From WANQ01 sp964448055 (lineage in GTDB: Archaea > Thermoproteota > Thermoprotei_A > Sulfolobales > WANQ01), in contig CAYUVB010000024.1 of assembly GCA_964448055.1 (NCBI GenBank), forward strand, positions 1 through 23,208: a stretch of 23,208 bases of DNA, written 5' to 3'. Below, in pieces: positions 14,509 through 22,681 of the stretch. The notes under the pieces were generated by a model. It searched no databases and was not told the DNA's origin. It saw nothing but the letters and a program-made list of their open reading frames with translations. Within the stretch, counting starts at the first letter, position 1; each line of letters begins with the position of its first letter. A program made the position numbers and the translations under genes.

Positions 14509-15232
14509 ATACTCTATAGATTATCATATACTCAAAGAGAGGTACTATTTGCACTAATAAGGTTATATAGCAAGTATGGTAAAATGATTAAGAGTAGAGA
14601 TATAGCTGAAATGATAGGTAAAGATGAAGGGACAGTTAGAAACATAATTGCAAGCCTAAAAGCAATGGGGTTCATAGAAAGTAAGACAGGACCTCGTGGA
14701 GGCTACATGCCAACACTTAAAGCATATGAATACATACGCATGCCTATATACTCGCATACATATGAAGCGATAAAGGTAATGAAGGATGGTAAAGAGCTTG
14801 ACATAGGTATACTTGGGATAGAACTCTTAGACATAACTAATCCTATGGGTAATAGAGCTGTACTAAAAGTAGCNNNNNNNNNNNNNNNNNNNNNNNNNNN
14901 NNNNNNNNNNNNNNNNNNNNNNNNNNNNNNNNNNNNNNNNNNNNNNNNNNNNNNNNNNNNNNNNNNNNNNNNNCAACGTGATAGGATTGATAACTACAGC
15001 TGATATAGCTAAAGCTGTGGTAGAGAATAACATAGATGTACCAGTTACCCAATATATGAAGAGAAACGTAGTAAAGATAAGAGCTAACCAAGACATACTT
15101 GATGCGATAAAGATGATGTTAGATAAGAAGATAGGTAGATTACTAGTAGTAGATGATAACGATAAACCCATAGGTATTGTAACTAGAACCGATATACTTA
15201 AGAGAATAGCTGGTCTAGAAAAAATAATATAA
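14509..15232 (+). CDS. HTH-CBS regulatory protein, interrupted by gap 3; apparent ATA start
   Basis: A winged helix (SYTQREVLFALIRLYS, then SRDIAEMIGKDEGTVRNIIASLKAMGF as the HTH with recognition helix) precedes a linker (GILGIELLDITNPMGNRAVLKV). After the gap comes the last part of one CBS domain (NVIGLITTADIAKAVV) and a complete second one (VTQYMKRNVVKIRANQDILDAI...GRLLVVDDNDKPIGIVTRTDILKRI). CBS pairs usually bind adenosine ligands, so this is probably a ligand-sensing transcription regulator. The HTH begins before the first ATG (14584). The frame is open back to 14479 but lacks ATG, GTG or TTG; ATA at 14509 sits exactly 8 nt after GAGGTG (14495-14500). A missing G in the G5 run would instead bring the GTG at 14498 into frame. 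The two halves differ in frame across the 100 N. Confidence 0.8.
14874..14973. other. assembly gap (100 N) within the HTH-CBS gene
   Basis: Exactly 100 N. Reading frames on the two sides do not match at this length, so the true gap is not 100 bp; the rest of the first CBS domain must be inside it. Confidence 0.97.
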
Positions 15233-15240
15233 ATCCAACC

Positions 15241-15297
15241 TTTATGATGAGTACTCCCCAACCCGATATAGATGACGAGAATTCCTTTAACTGACAC
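15241..15297 (+). ncRNA. box C/D guide sRNA
   Basis: Plus strand: box C ATGATGA (15244-15250); 12-nt guide GTACTCCCCAAC (15251-15262); box D' CCGA (15263-15266); spacer TATAG; box C' ATGACGA (15272-15278); 12-nt guide GAATTCCTTTAA (15279-15290); box D CTGA (15291-15294). The external C and D boxes are perfect and both guides have the 12-nt length typical of archaeal C/D RNAs. It should direct 2'-O-methylation with fibrillarin, Nop5 and L7Ae at the nucleotide paired five positions upstream of D and D'. The targets (rRNA or tRNA) were not identified. It starts 8 bases after the HTH-CBS stop codon. Confidence 0.75.
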
Positions 15298-15365
15298 ACT
15301 CTAATTATATTTATTAGCTACTACTATTAACACCTCCTACGGTACACATTTAGAGGGATAATGCT

Positions 15366-15638
15366 ATGGCAAAGACCATACACATAGCTAGTGTTGAGAA
15401 AAGATATATTGTAAGGAAAGGTGAGAAAGTTCTATATGTCGAAGTAGCACGTACAAGGGATGGAAAACCTGTTGTAAGTGTATTTAAAACTCTTAGGAAC
15501 GTTATTGTAAGGAAAGACGAGAAAGGTAGAAGAAATGAAAAGGAGGATTGGGAGCACGAATTTAAGGACGCTGAAGAAGTCGACTACAAGCAGCTACCAT
15601 TAGATGTTAGGAGAGCCTTAAGTAGACTCCTCCCCTAG
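15366..15638 (+). CDS. small hypothetical protein, basic
   Basis: A 90-residue soluble protein with beta-rich segments (TIHIASVEKRYIVRKGEKVLYVEVARTRDGKPVVSVF), a charged loop and a final helix (YKQLPLDVRRALSRLLP). No known domain. The start ATG at 15366 is preceded by purine-rich GAGGGATAATGCT, and a TATA-like TTATATTTA lies about 50 nt upstream. Its last 21 bases overlap the 3' end of the convergent helicase gene. Confidence 0.6.
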   Translation: MAKTIHIASVEKRYIVRKGEKVLYVEVARTRDGKPVVSVFKTLRNVIVRKDEKGRRNEKEDWEHEFKDAEEVDYKQLPLDVRRALSRLLP

Positions 15639-18293
15639 GCCATTCACATACTTAAATTCTTTATTTGTATTCTTAGACATAATGGCCTCCAATACCCTTT
15701 TATGGAGTATTTGTAGGAGTCTCTTTCTATCCTCCATTAATACTACATCACTGTATCCTTGTGCTACAAGTCCATGTGCGAATGGACTAGGAACACTATA
15801 TGGTCCTACAACTCGAATCTCGATATCCCCTTGATGGATCCATTTTAATACGAGTTTAGCAGCATCTATGTTCATGTAATCCTCTAGAATTTCTCTATAT
15901 GCTTCTCTCAATATGGGGAAGTTAGGTATACTTTCTACTACTCTTAAAAGTGCTTGAGCATTGACTTGCCTCCTATAAAGACTTGTTTCAACACCTTTAT
16001 ATCGACGAAGTATCATAAATGCTCTTTCGGCACAGTGCCTAAACCTTCTCTTAAGCAGTTCTGTATATCTAAGAACGCGCTTCAGTATGTCCTCTATGTT
16101 ATCAGGTGTAACAGAGTATACTAGTTCAACTACATCTAGATTTACTGGTCTCTTAGGTATTGTTAACATAAAACCATTATCTGACACAGTTATCCTAACA
16201 TTCAATCCAGTCTTCTTAGATAACATATAAGCATATGCACGTGATAAAGCATTAATAGTTCTACGTCCGTAAAGTGCATGGAATATTATATTAAATGTCT
16301 CTCCTTCATCCCATAGCTCTACTAGTAATAGTTTATCTGAAGGTGGAGGAGAATTGGTATAAAGTACTTGCTCCATAAAGTAATTATATATGGCTTCAGC
16401 GGCATGAGATTCTAAGTTATATTCTTTAATGAGCCATCTAATCACTTCATCACGTGGTTTTTCCTTCATGAGTTCATATACTATTCTACGGAATTTACCT
16501 ACCTCCAAAGCCGAGTCAAATGCTAATGGCAGCATTTCAGAAAACCAGCTGGGTACCGTAGGTCTCACTCCTTCAACTCTTTTGACGTAGATTCTATTGA
16601 TGTCACCATATACATACTCATAGGTCCTACCGCCTAAAACGAATATATCGCCAGGGGCAAGTATTTGCGCAAATTCTTCTTCAAGGTCACCTACATAGCG
16701 TCCTTCAACAGTGAATACTCTTATCTTGGCTTCATCGGGTATTGTTCCTGTGTTTAAATAGTATATCATTCTAGCTCCTCTTCTCCTACCAAAAACTCCC
16801 TCTTCTTCATCAAACCATATTTTTGCATATACATTACTGGCTTCAAGTACGTCTCCGTATCTTCCAGCAAGATATCTTACAACATCTATGAAATCCTCCC
16901 ATTTAAGGGTATGAAATGTGTAGCTACGCTTAATTAACTGGTATGCTTCTTTTACATGCCATTTCTTTTCAAGAGCCATGCCAACTATATGTTGTGCTAG
17001 TACATCTAAGGGATTCTTTGGTATTCTTATTCTATCGATCTTCCTTTCAAGAGCAGCTTTAGCAAGTACTGTACATTCTACAAGATCATCACGATCGACA
17101 ACTATTATTCTGCCTTTACTTATTTCACGAATATGATGGCCGCTTCTTCCGACTCTTTGTAATAGTCTTGAAACACTCTTAGGACTACTTAGGAGTACTA
17201 CTAAGTCTATCCAGCCAATGTCTATTCCCAGCTCGAGGCTAGTAGATGAAACAACTACTTTAAGTTCGCCGCGTTTAAGTTTCTCTTCAACTTCAAGTCT
17301 TACATCGCGGCTGAGACTGCTATGGTGTGCTTCAACTTTATCAGCATCAAGTATACCTTCCTTTTCAAATATTTTACGTAACTTATAGACTACTCTTTCA
17401 GTAGCACTTCTAGTATTAGTAAACACTAATGTAGTACGATGCTTCTTTATCAAGTCTACTAGAACACGATATATGGCTTCATTGACTTCTTCAGCTGAGG
17501 TATGGATAAGATCTTCTACAGGACAAATAACACGTATATCTATTGGTTTAGTAAACCTGGCATCAACTATTTTACAAGGTCTAGGACTTCCATCATCATT
17601 ATAGCCTACGAGGAATAAAGCAACCTCACTCAGGGGTGCGATGGTAGCGCTAAGTCCGATACGTATTAATGGTTTACCTACAAGATACTCTAATCTCTCA
17701 ATACTAACAGTTAGGTGGCTACCTCTCTTACTACTAGCAATTTCATGGATTTCATCTACTACAATCCACTTTACATTTCTTAGTCTTTCCCGGAAACGAG
17801 GGGCAACGAGTATTATTGATAGAGATTCGGGTGTTGTAATAAGGATATGTGGAGGATTTCTGACCATACGTTGCTTCTCTATAGGGCTAGTATCGCTTGT
17901 ACGAACAGCTATACGTATCTCAGGTAACTCGTACCCTAATTCCTCTGCAACCTTCTTAATACCTTGAATAGGCTCTAATAGATTCCTACGCATATCATTA
18001 TTCAATGCTCTCAAAGGAGAAACATATACTACGTATACTTGATCCTCTAATTCACCCCTTTCAGCATATTCATACAATGTGTCAAGGAGAGCAAGAAATA
18101 CTGCAAGAGTCTTACCCGTACCAGTAGGACTTGAAATCAAGACATTTCTTCCAGCTTTAATCTCTGGAATAGCCATTCGTTGGGGTGGAGTAAAACTACC
18201 ATAACGTCTCCTAAACCATTCAGCTACGTATGGGCGTAGTAGCTTGTATACCTCTTCATCAGTTGGTTCTCGTTCAATAACATCAATAGACAT
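15618..18293 (-). CDS. lhr: Lhr-like superfamily 2 helicase
   Basis: An 891-residue SF2 DNA/RNA helicase of the large-helicase-related (Lhr) group. RecA domain 1 holds the Q-motif region FTPPQRMAIP (34-43), Walker A SSPTGTGKT (54-62), TTPESL (153-158), DEIH (180-183) and SAT (215-217). RecA domain 2 holds the FTNTRS strand (291-296), HHSSLSR, SSTSLELGIDIG (349-360) and motif VI QRVGRSGHH (379-387). A winged helix follows, then a long Lhr-type C-terminal region with a beta-rich segment containing YVGDLEEEFA and GDIFVLGGRTYEY. Length and layout match archaeal Lhr core proteins, which unwind forked DNA and hybrids and are thought to act in DNA repair. Starts at ATG 18293. Confidence 0.92.
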   Translation of the reverse strand: MSIDVIEREPTDEEVYKLLRPYVAEWFRRRYGSFTPPQRMAIPEIKAGRNVLISSPTGTGKTLAVFLALLDTLYEYAERGELEDQVYVVYVSPLRALNNDMRRNLLEPIQGIKKVAEELGYELPEIRIAVRTSDTSPIEKQRMVRNPPHILITTPESLSIILVAPRFRERLRNVKWIVVDEIHEIASSKRGSHLTVSIERLEYLVGKPLIRIGLSATIAPLSEVALFLVGYNDDGSPRPCKIVDARFTKPIDIRVICPVEDLIHTSAEEVNEAIYRVLVDLIKKHRTTLVFTNTRSATERVVYKLRKIFEKEGILDADKVEAHHSSLSRDVRLEVEEKLKRGELKVVVSSTSLELGIDIGWIDLVVLLSSPKSVSRLLQRVGRSGHHIREISKGRIIVVDRDDLVECTVLAKAALERKIDRIRIPKNPLDVLAQHIVGMALEKKWHVKEAYQLIKRSYTFHTLKWEDFIDVVRYLAGRYGDVLEASNVYAKIWFDEEEGVFGRRRGARMIYYLNTGTIPDEAKIRVFTVEGRYVGDLEEEFAQILAPGDIFVLGGRTYEYVYGDINRIYVKRVEGVRPTVPSWFSEMLPLAFDSALEVGKFRRIVYELMKEKPRDEVIRWLIKEYNLESHAAEAIYNYFMEQVLYTNSPPPSDKLLLVELWDEGETFNIIFHALYGRRTINALSRAYAYMLSKKTGLNVRITVSDNGFMLTIPKRPVNLDVVELVYSVTPDNIEDILKRVLRYTELLKRRFRHCAERAFMILRRYKGVETSLYRRQVNAQALLRVVESIPNFPILREAYREILEDYMNIDAAKLVLKWIHQGDIEIRVVGPYSVPSPFAHGLVAQGYSDVVLMEDRKRLLQILHKRVLEAIMSKNTNKEFKYVNGLGEEST

Positions 18294-18377
18294 TATTAGC
18301 CAAGCACCTCAATATCATCTATTAACAGCTATTAAGCTCCTAGAGAGGTTATAGGATATTCGCCCAAAAGCACTACA

Positions 18378-19820
18378 ATGAACTCTAAGGCAACATACCT
18401 TAATTTACCTGCTATAGATAAACCTTTATGGGTTAAGGTCTTGCAAGATATTCTGGAAAAAGCAATAGAATATGCTAGAAACTTAGGAGTAGATTTCGCT
18501 GATATAAGAGTAGAACAAGTAGAAAGAACAATAGTCACAATACAAGATGGCGTACTCAAGGATGTTAGATCAGGAGTAGAGGCAGGAGCAGCAATAAGAG
18601 TATTATATCGTGGTGCCTGGGGTTTTTCATCAGTTAATAGAATAGAACTAAATGAATTAAGAAAAGCTATACAAACAGCATACTCAGCTGCTCGAGCACT
18701 AGCACCTAAGGTTAAGAAACCAGTTAAGATAGTAGAACTGTCTAGTAAAACCGATTATGTATCAGTAAAGTTTAAGCGTGATCCTAAGGATGTCTCTTTA
18801 GAAGACAAGATAAAGGATTACATAGAATATGAGGCAAGATTAAGAAAACATGACTATGTTAAAACAACAACAGTAAACTATGCTGACATAGTAGGTGTTA
18901 AAAGATATATTAGTACAGAAAATCGCTACATAGAACAAGAACTAGGAATAACATGGATGTACACATGGATAACGGGACGCCTAGGCGATGTAGTAGCTTC
19001 TGTAAGAGATGAAAGAGGGTCCATAGAAGGCTATGTAATATGGGATAAATGGGATATGAATGACGTAGTTAAACTAGTTGTAGGTAGATTAGAAAAACAA
19101 TTGAAAGCAAAACCACCCAAGGGAGGGGTTTTCCCAGCAGTACTAGCACCAGAAATAGTAGGAGTATTTGTTCATGAAGCGTTTGGTCATCTTGCTGAAG
19201 CAGATTTAACGACAAGCGGTAGCGCTATAAGTGATAAAATAGGTAAAGAAATAGCAAGCCCTCTTGTAACCATAGTAGATGATCCAACAATACCTGGCGG
19301 CTTTGGCTCATTTAAGTATGATGACGAAGGAGTAGAAACTAGGCCAGCAGTACTAATAGAGAACGGCGTAATCAAAGAAGTAATGGTTGATAGACAATAT
19401 GCTGTACTACTAGGGGTAAAGCCTACAGGTAATGCTAGAGCTGAAAGTTATAAGGTGCCACCTCTAATAAGAATGAGAAATACTGTTATGAAACCTAGAG
19501 ACTACACTAAAGAGGAACTGTTCGAGGACATAGACTACGGCTACTACCTTGTAAGCTTCCGTGGAGGACAAGCTAACCTTGATGGTACATTTCAAGTTGG
19601 AGTACAAGAAGCGTACGAGATAGTTAAAGGAGAAATAGGTGAGCCAGTAAGAAACATGAGCATCAGTGGAAACACACTTGATACACTCAGAGAAGTAGAT
19701 GCTGTAGGAAAAGACTTCGAAATAGGATTTGGTAGATGTGGCAAGGGTCAAACAGCATACGTTTCCGATGGCGGACCCCATATACGTGTAAGGAAAATAG
19801 TCGTAGGAGGTGTAGCCTAA
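18378..19820 (+). CDS. tldD: TldD metalloprotease subunit
   Basis: A 480-residue zinc protease subunit of the TldD/TldE pair, which in bacteria degrades unfolded small peptides. The key motif VFVHEAFGHLAEAD gives H266-E267 and H271 as HExxxH-type zinc and catalytic residues; the third zinc ligand is C454 in GRCGKGQ. Other family landmarks: GGFGSFKYDDEG, LGVKPTGNAR and VSFRGGQANLDGTFQ. All catalytic residues are present, so this is the active partner. The stop codon overlaps the start of tldE (TAATG), with GGAGGTG just before it, so the two are co-translated. Starts at ATG 18378, in a short gap divergent from lhr. Confidence 0.95.
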   Translation: MNSKATYLNLPAIDKPLWVKVLQDILEKAIEYARNLGVDFADIRVEQVERTIVTIQDGVLKDVRSGVEAGAAIRVLYRGAWGFSSVNRIELNELRKAIQTAYSAARALAPKVKKPVKIVELSSKTDYVSVKFKRDPKDVSLEDKIKDYIEYEARLRKHDYVKTTTVNYADIVGVKRYISTENRYIEQELGITWMYTWITGRLGDVVASVRDERGSIEGYVIWDKWDMNDVVKLVVGRLEKQLKAKPPKGGVFPAVLAPEIVGVFVHEAFGHLAEADLTTSGSAISDKIGKEIASPLVTIVDDPTIPGGFGSFKYDDEGVETRPAVLIENGVIKEVMVDRQYAVLLGVKPTGNARAESYKVPPLIRMRNTVMKPRDYTKEELFEDIDYGYYLVSFRGGQANLDGTFQVGVQEAYEIVKGEIGEPVRNMSISGNTLDTLREVDAVGKDFEIGFGRCGKGQTAYVSDGGPHIRVRKIVVGGVA

Positions 19821-21169
19821 TGTCTGTATCACTAACGGAATATGCCTCGATAGCTGTAAAGCATGCTATATCAAGCGGTGCAAGTGAAGCAGAAGCATAC
19901 GTTACCAGATCAAAAGATAATGAAGTGGAAATTCAAAACAATACAATTAAACAAGCATATGCATCAATAGATTCAGGATTAGGAATAAGGGTAGTAGTAG
20001 GTAATAACATAGGTTTCTCGTATACTAATAAATTAGATAGAAAAAGTATTGAAGAAGCAGTAGAACGTGCAATAAAAATAGCACGTGCATCTGAACCAGA
20101 TCCATACTGGAAAGGCTTACCTGAACCATCAACAACTTATCCTAGACCTGAAGGTACATTCAGTTTAGAATTATCAAGAATTAAACTAGAAAACATCGTT
20201 GAAAAGGCAGGAATACTATTAGATAAATTACTTGAAGACAAGAGAATAACTGTTGTATGGGGCACGTTAACAACAAGTACATGGAGTATAGCAGTAGCAA
20301 ATAGCAATGGAGTATACCAAGTAGATCATGGAACGGTAGCAGTGGTAGCAGCAGAAGTAGTGGCAAGAGAGAATGGTGATGTGACACCAGGAATATTTGA
20401 AGTAGACTTATCAAGAACAACATTCCCGAATGTGGAAGGGTTAGCTGAGAAGTTAAGGGAGAAAGCAATCAAGAACTTACATCCAGTTAAAATAGATGAA
20501 ATAAAACTACCAGTAATAATGACGAACTATGCTATCGAAAGTATATTCACTTATACATTCAATCAAGCAATACGTGGGGATAATGTTGTTAGAGGTAGGA
20601 GCCCCTACAAAGATAAACTAGGTGAAAAAGTAGCAGTAGAAGAACTAACAATAATAGACGATGGCACGTTAAGAAACGGATTATATACAAGTATATTCGA
20701 TGCCGAAGGTATAGCTAGGAGAAGGACAGTAATAATAGAGAAGGGAGTGTTAAGAAACTTCATATACGATAACTACTGGGCAAAAAGAGCAAATACTGAG
20801 AGCACAGGTAATGCTTCGAGGAGAGATTATGCGTCAACGCCAGTGATCTCGCCATCAAATCTAGTTATAGAGCCAGGAACATTTAGCGAAGAAGAAATAG
20901 TTAGTGATACAAGGAAAGGCCTCTTGGTTGATGGACTACAAGGAGCGCATAGTAGTAATCCAGAAACAGGAGAATTCAGCGTAGTAGCAACACCAGCATG
21001 GTATATTGATAACGGCGAGCTTAAACCTGTAAGAGGTATTATGTTAGCAGGAAACATATACGAGTTGCTAAATAAGATAACAGGTATGACTAAGACAACT
21101 AAACAAGTTGGAACACTAAAGGCTCCCTGGATAAGGTTTGCTAATGTAAGAGTAGTAGTGAAAAAGTAA
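19820..21169 (+). CDS. tldE: TldE/PmbA metalloprotease partner subunit
   Basis: A 449-residue TldD-like protein without the HExxxH zinc motif: at the matching place it reads LPVIMTNYAIESIFTYTFNQAIRGDNV, so it is the inactive partner that completes the TldD heterodimer. Characteristic motifs: SSGASEAEAYVTRSKDNEVEIQNN near the N-terminus, SIFDAEGIARR, TGNASR and LVDGLQGAHSSNPETGEFSV near the C-terminus. The real start is the ATG at 19820, inside the tldD stop codon, with GGTG (19809-19812) 7 nt upstream; a longer frame that begins at 19736 inside tldD is not needed. Confidence 0.93.
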   Translation: MSVSLTEYASIAVKHAISSGASEAEAYVTRSKDNEVEIQNNTIKQAYASIDSGLGIRVVVGNNIGFSYTNKLDRKSIEEAVERAIKIARASEPDPYWKGLPEPSTTYPRPEGTFSLELSRIKLENIVEKAGILLDKLLEDKRITVVWGTLTTSTWSIAVANSNGVYQVDHGTVAVVAAEVVARENGDVTPGIFEVDLSRTTFPNVEGLAEKLREKAIKNLHPVKIDEIKLPVIMTNYAIESIFTYTFNQAIRGDNVVRGRSPYKDKLGEKVAVEELTIIDDGTLRNGLYTSIFDAEGIARRRTVIIEKGVLRNFIYDNYWAKRANTESTGNASRRDYASTPVISPSNLVIEPGTFSEEEIVSDTRKGLLVDGLQGAHSSNPETGEFSVVATPAWYIDNGELKPVRGIMLAGNIYELLNKITGMTKTTKQVGTLKAPWIRFANVRVVVKK

Positions 21170-21208
21170 AGTATATTAGAAGATAATAGTATACCTGGTG
21201 TACTAGAA

Positions 21209-21862
21209 GTGGTCAAAATAACATGGCACGGCCATGCGTGTTTTCAAATAACACTATCTAATGGCTACACAATTGTAATAGATCCACATGATGGTTATAG
21301 TTTAGGGTTAAAGAAACCCCAGGTTAAAGCAGACCTAGTACTAATAACTCACGACCATTTTGATCATAATGCTGCAAACGTTGTGACTAAACCAGAAGCA
21401 AAAATAGTAAAAGAATACATAGGCGAAACACAGATAGATGATGTAAAAATAATAGGCCTACAAGCATATCACGATAAATCGAAGGGTAGACTTAGAGGAA
21501 AGGTGTCAGTCTACAAGATAGAGGTAGAAGGTATAACGATGGCACATCTAGGAGATATAGGCCACGTACCAGACAATGAATTAGCCTTTAGGCTAAGACC
21601 ACTAGACATACTAATGGTTCCAGTAGGGGGAGTTTTTACCATAGAACCCCATGAAGCATGGGAAACAATCAAAAAACTAGAACCTAAAATAACAATACCG
21701 ATGCATTACTGGTTACCAGGTACAACATTACCATTAAAAACTCTGGACGAGTTCCTAGGCTATGTAAAATACAAAGTGGATAGAGTAGACAGTAACACCA
21801 TAGAAGTTACCAAAGAATCCCTACCAGAAGAACCAAAGGTAATAGTCTTGAAGTACGTGTAA
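21209..21862 (+). CDS. UPF0173-type metallo-beta-lactamase-fold hydrolase
   Basis: A 217-residue metallo-beta-lactamase-fold protein of the UPF0173 type. Motifs: HGHACF (7-12), the metal-binding THDHFDH (47-53; H48, H50, D52, H53), AYHDK (H near 93), MAHLGDIGH (near 112-119) and PMHYW (near 168). These give the full set of di-metal ligands. The physiological substrate is unknown; the fold covers many hydrolases. GTG start with GGTG 8 nt upstream, 39 bases after tldE and on the same strand, so it may share that transcript. Confidence 0.85.
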   Translation: MVKITWHGHACFQITLSNGYTIVIDPHDGYSLGLKKPQVKADLVLITHDHFDHNAANVVTKPEAKIVKEYIGETQIDDVKIIGLQAYHDKSKGRLRGKVSVYKIEVEGITMAHLGDIGHVPDNELAFRLRPLDILMVPVGGVFTIEPHEAWETIKKLEPKITIPMHYWLPGTTLPLKTLDEFLGYVKYKVDRVDSNTIEVTKESLPEEPKVIVLKYV

Positions 21863-21905
21863 ATAATTCATGATAGGGTATATGAACTTATAAATAGAAC
21901 ATTAA

Positions 21906-21920
21906 CTCTTTTTTTATCCT
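21906..21920 (+). terminator. oligo-T terminator
   Basis: CTCTTTTTTTATCCT contains seven consecutive T about 45 nt past the metallo-hydrolase stop and just before a separate promoter for the next gene, as expected for archaeal intrinsic termination. Confidence 0.5.
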
Positions 21921-21930
21921 CTGCAACATA

Positions 21931-21940
21931 GTTATAATTA
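21931..21940 (+). promoter_or_regulatory. TATA box of the mini-ferritin gene
   Basis: GTTATAATTA lies about 35 nt before the ATG, giving a leader of roughly 10 nt that contains GGTG (21959-21962), 8 nt from the ATG. A second TATA-like CTTATAAATA occurs at 21887-21896 before the T run. Confidence 0.4.
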
Positions 21941-21970
21941 AGATTATTCTCCTAAATAGGTGTAAATAGA

Positions 21971-22279
21971 ATGATGTCTAAGAACCCGCTTGATCTATTC
22001 TCTGAGCGTAAGTTAACAGGAAAAGAGATAGCACAAGCATTAAGACTAGCAATAATAGCTGAATTAGATGCAATAAACCTATATGGGCAGCTAGCCAGCA
22101 CTATAGATGATGAAAAGATTAGAAAAGTATTCGAAGACATATCGAAAGAAGAGAAAACACATGTGGGAGAACTCCTAGCATTATTAAAAACACTTGATAC
22201 AGAACAAGTTGGTGAACTAGATGCAGGTGCAAAGGAAGTAGAAGAATTAACAGGGCTAAAGATACCTCAAATGCAGTAA
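21971..22279 (+). CDS. EncFtn-like mini-ferritin (ferritin-like domain, one E...ExxH half-site)
   Basis: A 102-residue, two-helix ferritin-like protein. E31 sits in AIIAELDAINLYG, and the second helix supplies E61 and H64 in SKEEKTHVGELL. One glutamate and one ExxH 30 residues apart is the layout of encapsulated ferritins (EncFtn), where two chains must join to build a ferroxidase site; an aromatic Y38 lies seven residues after E31 as in that group. Ordinary ferritins have four helices and both half-sites. Likely role: iron oxidation and handling, or peroxide defence. No encapsulin shell gene lies next to it; the flanking genes are a hydrolase and a ribbon-helix-helix gene. Start ATG 21971 with GGTG 8 nt upstream. 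Confidence 0.8.
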   Translation: MMSKNPLDLFSERKLTGKEIAQALRLAIIAELDAINLYGQLASTIDDEKIRKVFEDISKEEKTHVGELLALLKTLDTEQVGELDAGAKEVEELTGLKIPQMQ

Positions 22280-22342
22280 ATAGGCCGAAATAAAAAATAT
22301 CGTAAAGGGCCCCTTAAAATAAATGATGAGGTTTTTCTTAGG

Positions 22343-22516
22343 CTAATATATTCTTATTCTATAGGTTCTGGCAATCATGGGTTCTTCACTGGATAGTAGT
22401 CTCTCTAAGGCTTGCCTAATTACCTCGCTACGACTTCTACCGGTACGTCTAGCATATCGATCTAGTTTTTCTAGTATGTCCTCGTCTAGTTTGAATGTTA
22501 CTACGCGCATGGTCAT
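22343..22516 (-). CDS. ribbon-helix-helix (CopG-like) DNA-binding protein
   Basis: A 57-residue ribbon-helix-helix regulator: strand MRVVTFKLD, helix EDILEKLDRYARRTG, turn, and helix SRSEVIRQALERLLSS, the standard length for a CopG/MetJ-type dimer. I place the start at the ATG at 22516 because GGTG lies 8 nt upstream; a TTG at 22546 would add ten residues of no apparent use. TATA box GTATAAGT (22578-22571, minus strand). It is divergent from the plus-strand gene at 22682 and shares with it an intergenic region that holds two related palindromes. It could be an antitoxin-like or autoregulatory protein, but no toxin gene is evident. Confidence 0.82.
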   Translation of the reverse strand: MTMRVVTFKLDEDILEKLDRYARRTGRSRSEVIRQALERLLSSEEPMIARTYRIRIY

Positions 22517-22594
22517 ATTGTCTTCACCACTACGTATTATCTTCAAGAAATACTCTAGAACACACCATATACTTATACTCGCTCAAGCTAAGTA

Positions 22595-22614
22595 CTACAA
22601 GAGAGTTCTTGTAG
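22595..22614. promoter_or_regulatory. palindromic operator-like site 1
   Basis: CTACAAGA-GAGT-TCTTGTAG is a perfect 8-bp inverted repeat with a 4-bp spacer. It lies between the two divergent promoters, upstream of both TATA boxes, and shares a 13-bp direct repeat (AGTACTACAAGAG) with site 2. Confidence 0.6.
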
Positions 22615-22636
22615 GAAAACTCTTGGAATCAGCGTG

Positions 22637-22644
22637 TTTAAATA
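22637..22644 (+). promoter_or_regulatory. TATA box of the RHH/coiled-coil gene
   Basis: TTTAAATA lies 38 nt upstream of the TTG start at 22682; initiation would fall near 22667, just downstream of operator-like site 2. Confidence 0.5.
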
Positions 22645-22650
22645 CTAGTA

Positions 22651-22670
22651 CTACAAGAGGAGTCTTAGAA
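22651..22670. promoter_or_regulatory. operator-like site 2 (imperfect copy)
   Basis: CTACAAGAGGAGTCTTAGAA repeats the left arm and first half of the right arm of site 1. Site centres are 56 bp apart. The site sits between the plus-strand TATA box and its expected transcription start, so a protein bound here would block that promoter. Confidence 0.5.
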
Positions 22671-22681
22671 GGAGAGTACAC

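Noticed and set aside
19736..19819. A longer start for tldE inside tldD
   Set aside because: The extra 28 residues are an out-of-frame reading of the tldD end; GGTG and ATG at 19820 give the expected N-terminus.
22302..22315. AAAGGGCCCCTTAA as a terminator stem after the mini-ferritin
   Set aside because: Stem is only about 5 bp with practically no loop and no T run follows; not enough to call.
22323..22345. ATGATGA as box C of another C/D RNA
   Set aside because: No D', C' or D box at suitable distance; the T-rich sequence after it does not resemble a guide, and it lies by the 3' end of the RHH gene.
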